This document shows positions 1 through 8,139 of a stretch of DNA of 9,087 nucleotides, one piece after another. Position 1 is the first letter of the stretch; each line of letters begins with the position of its first letter. A program made the position numbers and the translations under genes. The notes beneath the pieces were generated by a model, which saw only the letters and a list, made by a program, of their open reading frames with translations, did no database searches and was not told the DNA's origin. This stretch comes from Niastella sp. (GTDB taxonomy: Bacteria > Bacteroidota > Bacteroidia > Chitinophagales > Chitinophagaceae): the NCBI GenBank assembly GCA_021154515.1, contig JAJKIL010000407.1, positions 1 through 9,087 of the forward strand. Direction: 5' to 3'.

Positions 1-1232
1 AGAGAACCCAGTTCTGCTTTTGCTTCTGCAAAGTTAAGCAGCACTTCAGCATAACGAAAAACCGGTAAAGCATTGGGCGATTTGCCCAGCGCATCATTAG
101 CGGCGCCGGTTACAAATTTTATCAGTTGATACCCGGTAACAGTGCCGGTATAGGCGGGCGGTAATGTTACATTTCCATCGAGGCGCTTATAGCCTGGCGC
201 CCGGACTGTTTGCGATAACCGGGGATCGCGGTTTTGCATTTCATCATAGAACTGCATGGTAGCATAACCCGGTTTATCGGTAAAGCGGGAACCATCTTTC
301 ATCAGGTAACTGTTCACCAGGCTTTTTTCCAAACCCGGTTTACCAAAAGAGGGTGCGGTAGTGTAATAATTCACGTTATGGAACACCTGTAGCGTAGCAC
401 TGTATTGCCGGGCCAGGAGTACTTCATCGGCAATGGGCGTTAACGCAGTAAACAGATCGCGGTACACTACATCGGCGGCGCTTTTATAAGTGGTATACAC
501 ACCTGAGCTGATGAGCGCCTGCGCGGCGTTTGCCGATAATTGTAAAAAACGATTGGCATCTGGTAATTTAAACTCAGGATGGTATTTACGGAAAGTACCT
601 TCGAACAAACAAAACCTCGACTTAAGCGCCAGCGCTGTCCACTTTGTTACTTCCGATACATTTTTGGAGGCGCCCAAATGAGCAATAGCAAAGTCAATGT
701 CATTTACAACAGAATCCATCACCAGCGTTCTGGGATCACGCGCTTTATACAATTCAGCCGTATCACTTACTGCCAACGGTCCCGAATACCAGGGCACATC
801 GCCAAAATGCGCTACCATGCCTGAATAGAACCATGCCCGGAAGAATTTTGCTACTGCCAGGTATTTATAAGTGATGGTAGTATCTAATCCGCCATGTGCA
901 TAATTAGCGATGAAAAAGTTTACATTTCGCAAATTGCTCCACTCCCAACCGCCACCCGATACGGGAATAGGCCGGTTACCGGTTTGCTCCGGACTTAATC
1001 CTGTCAATACAATATTATTGGCGGTCTCGCCATACAGGCTATAAAATTCTTTATTAGCCCCATCTGCATCCGGCACCATATTATCATAGAAAGAGCGCAC
1101 ATACAGCAATAATTCATTTTCTGTATTGAACCCGTTGTTGGGGGTTATTTGTGAAAGCGGTTGTCTGTCCAGCACCTTTGAACAACCCGAGAGCAACCCG
1201 CCTATGACCAGTATGGATAATAATTTTTTCAT
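1..1232 (-). CDS. SusD/RagB family outer-membrane lipoprotein, C-terminus cut by window edge
   Basis: I translated this frame by hand from an ATG at 1232-1230; it stays open for 410 codons to the window edge. The N-terminus MKKLLSILVIGGLLSGCS is a lipoprotein signal peptide with lipobox LSGC, so Cys17 should be the lipidated residue. Next comes the SusD-type N-terminal region (VLDRQPLSQITP, then NELLLYVRSFYDNM), followed by helical TPR-like segments. The conserved late motif FRYAEVLLNFAEAKAELG is reached just before the edge. Family members are usually 500-600 residues, so roughly the last 100-200 are missing. SusD proteins sit on the cell surface, bind glycan or a related nutrient, and form a lid over the partner SusC channel. 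The start lies 22 nt after the SusC stop, so the two are almost certainly co-transcribed. The ligand cannot be read from sequence. Family assignment is firm. Confidence 0.95.
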   Translation of the reverse strand, partial: MKKLLSILVIGGLLSGCSKVLDRQPLSQITPNNGFNTENELLLYVRSFYDNMVPDADGANKEFYSLYGETANNIVLTGLSPEQTGNRPIPVSGGGWEWSNLRNVNFFIANYAHGGLDTTITYKYLAVAKFFRAWFYSGMVAHFGDVPWYSGPLAVSDTAELYKARDPRTLVMDSVVNDIDFAIAHLGASKNVSEVTKWTALALKSRFCLFEGTFRKYHPEFKLPDANRFLQLSANAAQALISSGVYTTYKSAADVVYRDLFTALTPIADEVLLARQYSATLQVFHNVNYYTTAPSFGKPGLEKSLVNSYLMKDGSRFTDKPGYATMQFYDEMQNRDPRLSQTVRAPGYKRLDGNVTLPPAYTGTVTGYQLIKFVTGAANDALGKSPNALPVFRYAEVLLNFAEAKAELGS

Positions 1233-1254
1233 GTTTTCAGAAACAGTTTGATGA

Positions 1255-4200
1255 TTAGAAATTAAGGTCAAGACCAAAAGAGAACTGTTTGGAGAAAGGA
1301 TAGTCGCGGCCTCCCCAGTCAGTGGCCATACCAGGTGTTACCTGCTCCGGGTCTATATATTTCGAATCCATTTTTGTTAAGGTGAACAGGTTCTGACCGG
1401 TAAAGTAGCAGCGAATGCGCTGCATCTTTAACCGTCTTGACCAGGCAACAGGCAGATTATAGCCCACCGTCAGGTTCTTTAACCGGATGTAGGCGATATC
1501 CTGAAGGTATTTATCATCCGGAATAGACAAATCACCACCGGAGTAAGAACTATACCCGCGTAATAAAGGAAAGTAAGCATTGGGGTTAGAAGGGCTCCAG
1601 ATCTTATCGGGAAAATCTTTAGGTACAAACGCCACGTATGGACGGCCATAAGGTCCCCAGAATAAAGAAGACTCTACATCAGGCCACCAGTTCTGTTTGC
1701 CTATGCCCTGGAAGAAGAAAGAAAGATCGAAATTATTCCAGCTGAAATTACCATTGATGCCAAATGAATATCGGGGTAACTTATTACCAAGTCTTTCCAG
1801 GTCACCATGATCGGCGAGGGTATTCTTGCCATTGTTGATCACGCCATCAGGTTTTCCATCCGGCCCTGACAGATCTTTGAACTTAAGATCGCCTGCATGC
1901 AGTTTACTCCACTCGCCCGGCGAGGCTACGCGCTGGTCAAGATCTATATAATCCTGGTTGATGGGATAAGCTGCCGCTTCTGCATCGGACTGAAAATAAC
2001 CATTGGTCCTGTATCCCCAGATCTCTCCTACCTGTTTTCCATCGTAATAGGTCAGGGTGTGTTCATCGCCCAGTATTTTGTTGGGGTTGTAATAGCGGGT
2101 GATCTTCGCCGTGTAATCAGACAGGGCAACACCAAATCCATAGGTGAAGCGTTTGCCCAGCAGCGTACCGCCATCCTGCCACTTAACGGATAACTCAAAT
2201 CCATTGGTTTGCAGATCCCCTGCATTTTGTAATGGCGCCGCCGCTCCAAATACGGCCGGCAGCGTTAAACCAGGCGCCAACATATTGGTAGTTTTACGGC
2301 GGTAGCGATCAAAGCTGATCTGCAAACGATTTTTCAGGAAAGCCGCATCGATACCCAGGTTCAGCGAAGCCGTACGCTCCCAGGTGAAATTGGGCGTTAC
2401 AGGTGCAGGGGCACTCAACACCTGGGTTTTATTGCCACCCGTGAGGTAATTGGTCAATGAGCTGTTCATAAGCGGCACATAGGGATACAAGGCGGATGGC
2501 GAATTGTAATTTCCCAGGTCCTGGTTACCTAACGAACCATAAGAACCACGGAGCTTCAATTCCGACACAATATTGGTCAGCTTTTCAAAGAAAGCTTCCT
2601 TACTGATACGCCAGCCCGCAGATATGGAAGGGAAGAAACCAAACCGCTCACTGGAAGGGAACCGGGAGCTGCCGTCATAGCGGCCATCTACTTCCAGCAA
2701 ATACTTTCCTGCGTAATCGTAGTTGGCGCGGAAGAAATAACCCAGCAAGGACCATTCACCAGCACTGCCGTTGGCGGTAGGCGCCGTTGTGCCGAGGTCG
2801 ATCTGGTTCAGATCGTCTGATAACAAATTGCCTTTTGTAACAGAATCCGTTTTAAACTTTTGGATCTCTTCATTAAAACCTGCTGTCAGTTTCAGCATAT
2901 GCAAGCCGAATGTTTTTTCGTAATTGGCATACAGGTTTAAAGAATGATGTTGGTCCATATGCGTGCCTTCCATCAAAATATCTTCTCCTGCTTTGCTAAT
3001 AGTACCCGGATATACCGACCAGGGGATCAGGGCTCGGCGTTGATACGTAGAAGATGGCGCCAGCTGATAGGTATAATTGCCATTAACAGAAAATCCTTTA
3101 AGGATCTGGGCAGTTAATCCCACCGTATTGCTCAGGTTATAATTTTTGTTACCGCCATGCGATTTACCATTTTGCAGATCGGCATATTCGTAGGCTCCAT
3201 AGTTGTTCAGGTTGGTACGGAAAAAGAAAGTGCCATCCGGGTTCTTAGGGACATAAGAAGCCATAGCATGGTTATAATAACCGGTAGGGAACGGACTGTA
3301 ACCGGGATAGGTATAATCGTTGGCACCGAATTGTGTATTGGTTGATAAGGTAAGCCAGTCGGTAAGATGGGCATTGATCTTTGCGCGAAAGTTATAGGCA
3401 TTGAACAGGTTGGGGGAAAAATAAGTCGTGTACATGCCTTCCTGCCGGTAGTACCGGCCCGAGATAAAATAATCTATTTTCTCATTGCCACCGCTCATAT
3501 TGATATGATGTTCCATGCCCGGCCATGTTTTGCGAAAAAGAAAATGCCACCAGTCGGTATTGCCATAGTACACATACATGGGCGTACCGTTCCTGTTCTG
3601 TACAACTACAGAAGGAAGCGAAGGATCGGTCCTGCGTTTTTTCATTTCCTCATAGTCCGCTGCAGTATACCCGGTATAACTGCTGCCCACGTTACGCGAG
3701 AAGGCCAAATCGGCCAGTGAATCCTGCAAAAATCCATCGGTAACAAAATCGGTGCGGGTAGTTATACTTTGAATATTATAGCTCGTTCCATAGTTGATGT
3801 TCAGCTTGCCCTTTTTTGCCTGTTTGGTAGTAACGAGAATAACGCCAAAAGCGGCACGGGCGCCATAGATAGCTGCAGAAGAGGCGTCTTTCAACACTGA
3901 CAGCGATTCAATATCCGACGGATTCAACATGTTGATGTCACCCGGTGCGCCATCGATCAGGATCAGCGGACTACCCGTTGTATTTGATACAGACGCAAAA
4001 CCACGTACATTGAAAGTACCGGTGCTGCCGGGATGTCCATCGCCAAAATTTATATTGAGGTTGGGGATGGCGCCCTGCAAAGCTTGTGCAACGGATGAAA
4101 CCGGCCGGTCTTCAAATACGCGGGCATCTACCGTGCTCACTGCGCCGGTTACATTCACTTTCTTTTGCGTACCATAACCCACCACCACCACATCTTCGAG

Positions 4201-4581
4201 GATGCTGTTCTTCTCTACAAGCCGGATCATGAGGGTATTCTTCCCTTTTCCTTTTACAATAAACCCGGGAAACTCATTTTTTTCATAGCCTACCGTAGAA
4301 AATTGGAAATCGTATTTCCCGCCGGTACGAAATTCATGAAACACAAAATCGCCGCTTGAATCTGTTGTGGTATTGTACACGCGACCGGTTGATCGCTCGG
4401 TAGCAGTGACCGTTACGCCAGCCAATGCGGAGCCCCGCATGCTGAGCACGGTACCGCGTACATCCGATACTTCGCCTGTAATTGTACTAACTTCCGGTTT
4501 TTGGGCCAGCAGCGGCCCCTGCAAAACCAGGATCATTATGAGGCATACGATACCCCTGAAGAGCTTTTTCGCTTTTCCCAT
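1255..4581 (-). CDS. SusC/RagA family TonB-linked outer-membrane transporter
   Basis: A 1108-residue protein, typical of the family. Residues 1-27 are a signal peptide, with cleavage likely near LLAQ. Residues about 33-122 form a carboxypeptidase-regulatory-like beta domain (ALAGVTVTATE, TTTDSSGDFVF, STVGYEKNEF). The SusC hallmark EDVVVVGYGTQKKVNVTGAV is at 129-148 and opens the plug. The SusC/RagA signature (SPLILIDGAPGDINMLNPSD, then SVLKDASSAAIYGARAAFGV) spans about 204-246. The rest is a beta-barrel ending in a terminal Phe (GLDLNF). It imports a nutrient, typically an oligosaccharide, across the outer membrane using TonB energy, with the adjacent SusD as lid. It lies 45 nt after the anti-sigma gene, so the sigma/FecR pair probably controls it. 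No STN (secretin/TonB N-terminal) domain is recognisable between signal peptide and beta domain, which is unusual for a receptor beside FecI/FecR. The substrate is unknown. Confidence 0.97.
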   Translation of the reverse strand: MGKAKKLFRGIVCLIMILVLQGPLLAQKPEVSTITGEVSDVRGTVLSMRGSALAGVTVTATERSTGRVYNTTTDSSGDFVFHEFRTGGKYDFQFSTVGYEKNEFPGFIVKGKGKNTLMIRLVEKNSILEDVVVVGYGTQKKVNVTGAVSTVDARVFEDRPVSSVAQALQGAIPNLNINFGDGHPGSTGTFNVRGFASVSNTTGSPLILIDGAPGDINMLNPSDIESLSVLKDASSAAIYGARAAFGVILVTTKQAKKGKLNINYGTSYNIQSITTRTDFVTDGFLQDSLADLAFSRNVGSSYTGYTAADYEEMKKRRTDPSLPSVVVQNRNGTPMYVYYGNTDWWHFLFRKTWPGMEHHINMSGGNEKIDYFISGRYYRQEGMYTTYFSPNLFNAYNFRAKINAHLTDWLTLSTNTQFGANDYTYPGYSPFPTGYYNHAMASYVPKNPDGTFFFRTNLNNYGAYEYADLQNGKSHGGNKNYNLSNTVGLTAQILKGFSVNGNYTYQLAPSSTYQRRALIPWSVYPGTISKAGEDILMEGTHMDQHHSLNLYANYEKTFGLHMLKLTAGFNEEIQKFKTDSVTKGNLLSDDLNQIDLGTTAPTANGSAGEWSLLGYFFRANYDYAGKYLLEVDGRYDGSSRFPSSERFGFFPSISAGWRISKEAFFEKLTNIVSELKLRGSYGSLGNQDLGNYNSPSALYPYVPLMNSSLTNYLTGGNKTQVLSAPAPVTPNFTWERTASLNLGIDAAFLKNRLQISFDRYRRKTTNMLAPGLTLPAVFGAAAPLQNAGDLQTNGFELSVKWQDGGTLLGKRFTYGFGVALSDYTAKITRYYNPNKILGDEHTLTYYDGKQVGEIWGYRTNGYFQSDAEAAAYPINQDYIDLDQRVASPGEWSKLHAGDLKFKDLSGPDGKPDGVINNGKNTLADHGDLERLGNKLPRYSFGINGNFSWNNFDLSFFFQGIGKQNWWPDVESSLFWGPYGRPYVAFVPKDFPDKIWSPSNPNAYFPLLRGYSSYSGGDLSIPDDKYLQDIAYIRLKNLTVGYNLPVAWSRRLKMQRIRCYFTGQNLFTLTKMDSKYIDPEQVTPGMATDWGGRDYPFSKQFSFGLDLNF

Positions 4582-4626
4582 TTAGCTATAGTTTAAATAT
4601 GTTGATAAGAGAAGTGAGCGTGGATC

Positions 4627-5694
4627 CTATTTTATAATAAATCCATCGCCGGCAGCAATCAATGATAGTCCGTTTATCCGGGTAACCGTTTTTAAGATCA
4701 GTTCAACAGCGTCGCCCGGTAATACCGATCCGGTAAAATAAGCATCGGCTACACTCGTGTGATTATATTGAATGGGCACCTGATAGCGGCGTTTCAATAC
4801 TTCAAGCACCGTAACCAGTTGCGCGTTGTTAAAGAACAGGGTATCTCCCACCCGTTGCACTTCTTTCGTATGGGCCAGTATCGTCTTCTTACTTTCTTCC
4901 ACCGGTAATTTTTCTGGTTCCCAGCGGCTCACCGTCGGCTTCTGGGTGGTTGCAGTGAACGCCATTTCTTCACCCGGTACCAGGTAAATGTCTTTTATGG
5001 CGGAGTCTGATCTATTTAACCGGTGAATAACCACTTTCCCGGTATACAATCGCACCCTGATATCCCCAGCTGGCTTGGCAGCCACCAAAAACGAAGTTCC
5101 CAATGCAGTGGTGGAATAACCGTTGGCGTTTACACTAAACGGTTTGCTTTTGTTGTGCGCCACATAAAAATCAGCCTGCCCTTCCAGCGATACAACCCGA
5201 TCGCGCTGGTTGTAGTTGGCAGAATCGTATCGAAGTATGGCGCCCGGTTCCAGTACAACCGTTGTTCCATCAACCATCCGGATGGTCAATGAGCGGGTGC
5301 CAGATGCATTTCTTGTTGCCAGTAATGGCTGCGTAATTGCGGACGTTTGTTTAGCTGCCAACTTATTTTTATTATGCGGCAAAAACAGGCTGGCAACACC
5401 AGCCACCAGCACTATGCCCGCCGCGGCGGTCCAGCGTTGCCAATGCATCGATCGCACTGGTGTTGAACGATGGGTGGCGCGCCGAATAACCGCCAACATC
5501 TTTTTTTCGTACGGTTCAGGGTATTCGCCTACCGGGGATGCGGCTGACCAGTCCCGGGCAAGCTGGGGCTCCGTTTCATTTTCCAACAGCCAGTTCATGA
5601 CCTGCTGTGCTTCTTCCGGAGTACAATTGCCCTGGTAATAACGATGGATCAATTCCTGATCAGGCTGCATATATTTTGTAGCTGTTTTAAACAT
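4627..5694 (-). CDS. FecR-family anti-sigma factor with C-terminal DUF4974-like domain
   Basis: An inner-membrane regulator that holds the adjacent ECF sigma factor and transmits a periplasmic signal. Residue numbers count from a GTG at 5700. The cytoplasmic part is about 1-90 (ELIHRYYQGNCTPEEAQQVM is typical of these N-termini). A single membrane helix is at about 91-107 (TAAAGIVLVAGVASLFL). The periplasmic FecR core is at about 135-225 (VDGTTVVLEPGAILRY, VVSLEGQADFYV, FSVNANGYSTTALGTSFLV). A C-terminal DUF4974-type, STN-like module is at about 288-357 (GDTLFFNNAQLVTVLEVLKR). Three starts are possible: GTG at 5700, ATG at 5694 and ATG at 5670. I give 5694, but 5670 (MQPDQELIHRYY) matches the usual family N-terminus and has an A-rich leader, so it may be the true start. 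The gene lies between its sigma factor and susC, on the same strand, with no sign of damage. Confidence 0.95.
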   Translation of the reverse strand: MFKTATKYMQPDQELIHRYYQGNCTPEEAQQVMNWLLENETEPQLARDWSAASPVGEYPEPYEKKMLAVIRRATHRSTPVRSMHWQRWTAAAGIVLVAGVASLFLPHNKNKLAAKQTSAITQPLLATRNASGTRSLTIRMVDGTTVVLEPGAILRYDSANYNQRDRVVSLEGQADFYVAHNKSKPFSVNANGYSTTALGTSFLVAAKPAGDIRVRLYTGKVVIHRLNRSDSAIKDIYLVPGEEMAFTATTQKPTVSRWEPEKLPVEESKKTILAHTKEVQRVGDTLFFNNAQLVTVLEVLKRRYQVPIQYNHTSVADAYFTGSVLPGDAVELILKTVTRINGLSLIAAGDGFIIK

Positions 5695-5726
5695 GTACAC
5701 CGCAGGATGAAAGATCCCCCTACTGG

Positions 5727-6305
5727 TTACATTTTGTTAACATTAGAAAAGAGGATCCCCAAGATAATCAGCAGATCGGGTGAAAGGATACGTAGCTGCC
5801 GGGTAGCTTTGGTAAGATGATTCTCCACTGTTTTTACTGAAATGGATAATTGCGCGGCTATTTCTTTATTGGAAAGACCCTGGCGGGCTTTCAGCAGAAT
5901 TACTTTTTTGCGAACAGGCGGCAGATGTCGGGTTATTTTTTCCAGGAGATCCAGGGTTTCAAAGCCGGTATTGGCGTTGTCACTGGTATCAGCGCCTACC
6001 GGATACATTTGCTGTGCATAGTTGAGTTCCCGGGCCGTTTTGCGTTCTTCCTGTCGAAGGTGATTGAGCAGAACAGATTTGGCAATAATATATACCTGTT
6101 TTTCAGGTGGATGAGATAAGGAAAGCGAAGTCCTGTAATTATAGATGCGAATGAAACATTGCTGGGTAAGCTCTTTCGCTACTTCTGAATGACGGGTCCT
6201 TTTCAGAAAGAAGTTATACACTTTTCCGTTCAGAAGATAATACATGACCACAAAGGCCTTTTCATCTCCTTCCCGGATCGCATAAATATCTATTGTGCTA
6301 TTCAT
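5727..6305 (-). CDS. ECF RNA polymerase sigma factor, Bacteroidota FecI-type
   Basis: A 192-residue sigma-70 family protein. Region 2 lies at about 10-90 (REGDEKAFVVMYYLLNGKVY, VAKELTQQCFIRIYNYR, then VYIIAKSVLLNHLRQE for -10 recognition). Region 4 lies at about 122-172 (LPPVRKKVILLKARQGLSNK, EIAAQLSISVKTVENHL), a helix-turn-helix that reads the -35 element. A hydrophobic tail (LLIILGILF) follows, as often seen in Bacteroidota sigma factors beside FecR. It directs RNA polymerase to the promoters of this uptake operon when released by the FecR protein encoded immediately downstream. It is the first gene of the sigma-fecR-susC-susD unit. The start ATG at 6305 lies 27 nt after a good -7 box. Region 2 is somewhat divergent (QQCFIRIY instead of the common QEVFLRLW), but all expected parts are present. 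Confidence 0.95.
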   Translation of the reverse strand: MNSTIDIYAIREGDEKAFVVMYYLLNGKVYNFFLKRTRHSEVAKELTQQCFIRIYNYRTSLSLSHPPEKQVYIIAKSVLLNHLRQEERKTARELNYAQQMYPVGADTSDNANTGFETLDLLEKITRHLPPVRKKVILLKARQGLSNKEIAAQLSISVKTVENHLTKATRQLRILSPDLLIILGILFSNVNKM

Positions 6306-6332
6306 TGCCCTTACACGTGGTTGCTATCGGGG

Positions 6333-6340
6333 CAAATGTA
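6333..6340 (-). promoter_or_regulatory. Putative Bacteroidota -7 promoter box for the sigma-fecR-susCD operon
   Basis: Read on the minus strand the octamer is TACATTTG, an exact match to the primary Bacteroidota -7 consensus TAnnTTTG. It ends 27 nt upstream of the sigma ATG, which would give a leader of about 20 nt. I see no clear TTTG-like -33 element about 19-20 nt further upstream, so the call rests on one box and its position. Confidence 0.45.
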
Positions 6341-6347
6341 AATACAT
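6336..6347. promoter_or_regulatory. Short palindrome ATGTA-AA-TACAT over the operon promoter
   Basis: A 5-bp inverted repeat with a 2-nt spacer overlaps the proposed -7 box in the 109-nt region between the two divergent sigma genes. Position suits an operator, but a palindrome this short in A/T-rich DNA can occur by chance. No binding protein can be named. Confidence 0.2.
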
Positions 6348-6414
6348 ATTACAGCAGGAGATATTATCATTATATTAATAACCCTGTTGGTATCTTTACA
6401 ATAATTATCACCCA

Positions 6415-7707
6415 ATGGCAACGGAAAGCAGCTATGATAATGTCCCCCGCCTTGTAGATCATCTTTTCCGGCATGAAACGGGAAAGCTTGTTGCCGTATT
6501 AACGCGCATTTTTGGCCCGCACCATCTTGAACTGGCCGAGGATGTTGTTCAGGATACACTTCTTGAAGCAATAAACGTATGGAACTATAAAGGCATACCG
6601 GAACATCCCATTCCCTGGTTGTACAAAGTAGCGAAAAACAAAGCCCTGAATATAGTAAACAGGGAAAAATACAAACGGGAATATGCAACAGCGGCAGCAC
6701 ATCTCTTAAAGTCTGAATGGACTGCCAATGCAGCATTGGAAACCTTATTTTCAGAATCTGAGATAAGAGATGATCAACTAAGGATGATGTTCACTTGCTG
6801 CCATCCTGCTATTTCCGGTGACTCACAAGTTGCGCTCACATTGAAAACCCTTTGCGGATTTAGTTTATCAGAAATCGCCAGGGCCTTTCTTACCACCGAA
6901 GAAAATATAAACAAACGTCTTGTCAGGGCAAGGCAAAAAATAAGGGAGGAAAAGATCTCTTTTGAAGTACCTCAACCGGAACACCTGGAAGACCGGCTGG
7001 ATGCCGTACTACAAACGATCTACCTTCTTTTCAATGAAGGGTACAACGCCTCCACCGGCCCTTACCTGATCCGTTATGAACTGTGTGCAGAAGCCATCCG
7101 GCTCACCGAAATTATCAGCGTCAGTTCCTCCATAGTAGATAAATCAAAAGTATTTGCCTGTTTGGCGTTAATGTACCTGAACGCATCCCGTTTTAGCGCC
7201 CGGCAAAATGCGCAGGGTGAAATAGTAACCATGGCAGAACAGGACCGTAGCCAATGGGATAAGTTATTAATGGCAAAAGGATTTGCTTACCTCGATCAGG
7301 CGGCAACCAACAAAAACATTTCGGTTTATCATATCCTGGCCGCCATTTCCGCCTATCATTGTTCGGCAGCCAATTTTGCCTCCACCGACTGGAACAGTAT
7401 ACTGCTTTTGTACGATAAGCTGAGCGAACTCGACCGTTCACCGCTTGTAGCCCTGAACCGCGCTATTGCCCTGTCAAAAGTAAGCGGACCAGAGACTGCC
7501 ATTGCTGAACTGGAAAAACTAAAAGACCTTTCTCCTCTTAAAAGTTACCACCTTTACTATTCAACACTGGGCGAATTTTATATGCAGGCCGGCCGGTTTA
7601 CAGAAGCAAAAAATGCTCTTACAACTGCCATTGCCCTTTCACAATTGCCTGCCGAGCAGGAACTTTTGCGAAAAAGATTGGAGATCTGTAATCAAAATGG
7701 CGCATAA
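6415..7707 (+). CDS. ECF42-group RNA polymerase sigma factor with C-terminal helical extension
   Basis: A 430-residue sigma factor, about twice the normal ECF length. Region 2 lies at about 12-85 (HLELAEDVVQDTLLEAINVW, then PIPWLYKVAKNKALN). Region 4 lies at about 118-180 (LRMMFTCCHPAISGDSQVAL, FSLSEIARAFLTTEENINKR); the TCCHP motif is characteristic of the group. The extension from about 190 to 425 carries the group's conserved blocks: LLFNEGYNAS (204-213), EQDRSQWDK (275-283), YHILAAISAYH (305-315), TDWNSILLLYDKL (324-336), SPLVALNRAIALSKVSGPE (342-360) and a TPR-like end (FYMQAGRFTEAKNALTTAIA). ECF42 factors generally lack a classical anti-sigma; the C-terminal region is thought to regulate them, and they are typically linked to DGPF/YCII-related proteins. 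Two such genes follow directly here. Its own promoter is not clear; TATCTTTA at 6391-6398 is a weak -7 candidate. Automated annotation may simply call it sigma-70 family or DUF6596. Confidence 0.95.
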   Translation: MATESSYDNVPRLVDHLFRHETGKLVAVLTRIFGPHHLELAEDVVQDTLLEAINVWNYKGIPEHPIPWLYKVAKNKALNIVNREKYKREYATAAAHLLKSEWTANAALETLFSESEIRDDQLRMMFTCCHPAISGDSQVALTLKTLCGFSLSEIARAFLTTEENINKRLVRARQKIREEKISFEVPQPEHLEDRLDAVLQTIYLLFNEGYNASTGPYLIRYELCAEAIRLTEIISVSSSIVDKSKVFACLALMYLNASRFSARQNAQGEIVTMAEQDRSQWDKLLMAKGFAYLDQAATNKNISVYHILAAISAYHCSAANFASTDWNSILLLYDKLSELDRSPLVALNRAIALSKVSGPETAIAELEKLKDLSPLKSYHLYYSTLGEFYMQAGRFTEAKNALTTAIALSQLPAEQELLRKRLEICNQNGA

Positions 7708-7720
7708 TTTATTTGCATCC

Positions 7721-7754
7721 ATGTCCCTATTTCAATTTCTCATTTGTTTTAAAC
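7721..7754 (+). repeat. Leader segment shared by the two DGPF genes (copy 1)
   Basis: This stretch begins ATGTCCCTATT (7721-7731) and ends with TTTGTTTTAA (7743-7752). The same two blocks occur in the same order ahead of the second DGPF gene (8230-8240 and 8252-8261). Spacing to the respective start codons is similar: 61 nt here and 69 nt there. The likely cause is a tandem duplication that included gene and leader. This copy lacks the left arm that forms a hairpin in copy 2. Confidence 0.45.
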
Positions 7755-7781
7755 ACATCTTCCAATAGTAAAAAACAAACA

Positions 7782-8138
7782 ATGAAGGAATTTTTATTAA
7801 TCGTAAGAACCGAAGGAGAAGTATGGACAATGCTTCCCCCTGATAAATTGCGCCAACATATTGAACATGGTACAGCCTACATTGAGAAGCTGGTACAGCA
7901 AGGCAAAATCAAAAGCGCGCAGCCTCTTGACAGAGGCAGCCGTATCGTCACTAAAAATGATGGACTGGTAAAAGATGCGCCTTTTAATGAAACCAAAGAG
8001 GTGATCGCAGGTTATTTTCTTGTTGTCGCCGACAGTATAGAGGAAGCTGTGGCCATTGCAAAGGATAATCCCATTTTTGACGACATTCCTTCAACAATTG
8101 AGGTGCACCCAATAAAGCCGATCCCAGCATCGGCCTAA
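7782..8138 (+). CDS. DGPF/YCII-related domain protein, paralog 1 (DAPF variant)
   Basis: A 118-residue single-domain protein of the YCII-related/DGPF family: MKEFLLIVRT N-terminal strand, SAQPLD at 45-50, signature block from 65 (DAPF, then NETKEVIAGYFLV) and EEAVAIAKDNPIF near the end. The family is a small ferredoxin-like fold with no settled biochemical role; members are recurrent neighbours and presumed targets or partners of ECF42 sigma factors. The motif that names the family reads DAPF (65-68) here, with Gly replaced by Ala. I chose the ATG at 7782 because the second paralog starts identically (MKEF) and its upstream extension is not conserved; the frame opens further upstream only with a TTG at 7713. 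It lies 74 nt after the sigma gene, probably in one transcript. No signal peptide or membrane segment. Confidence 0.92.
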   Translation: MKEFLLIVRTEGEVWTMLPPDKLRQHIEHGTAYIEKLVQQGKIKSAQPLDRGSRIVTKNDGLVKDAPFNETKEVIAGYFLVVADSIEEAVAIAKDNPIFDDIPSTIEVHPIKPIPASA

Positions 8139-8139
8139 A

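Noticed and set aside
490..824. Two overlapping plus-strand frames of 63 and 81 codons near the left edge
   Set aside because: They lie antisense to the SusD frame, which is open across the whole region and has clear family motifs.
3367..3720. A 117-codon plus-strand frame inside susC
   Set aside because: Antisense shadow of the transporter barrel; no family resemblance.
5216..5638. A 140-codon plus-strand frame inside the anti-sigma gene
   Set aside because: Antisense shadow of a well-supported FecR protein; no domain and no plausible leader.
6391..6398. TATCTTTA as a -7 box for the ECF42 gene
   Set aside because: It misses the final G of TAnnTTTG and has no -33 partner, so it is mentioned with the gene but not listed as a promoter.
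6311..6736. A 141-codon minus-strand frame over the divergent region and the ECF42 start
   Set aside because: It lies antisense to the conserved region 2 of the sigma factor, its translation is low-complexity with scattered Cys/Leu/Ser, and it shows no recognisable domain.
7713..7781. N-terminal extension of the first DGPF protein from a TTG
   Set aside because: The extra 23 residues have no counterpart in family proteins, and paralog 2 matches exactly from MKEF at 7782.
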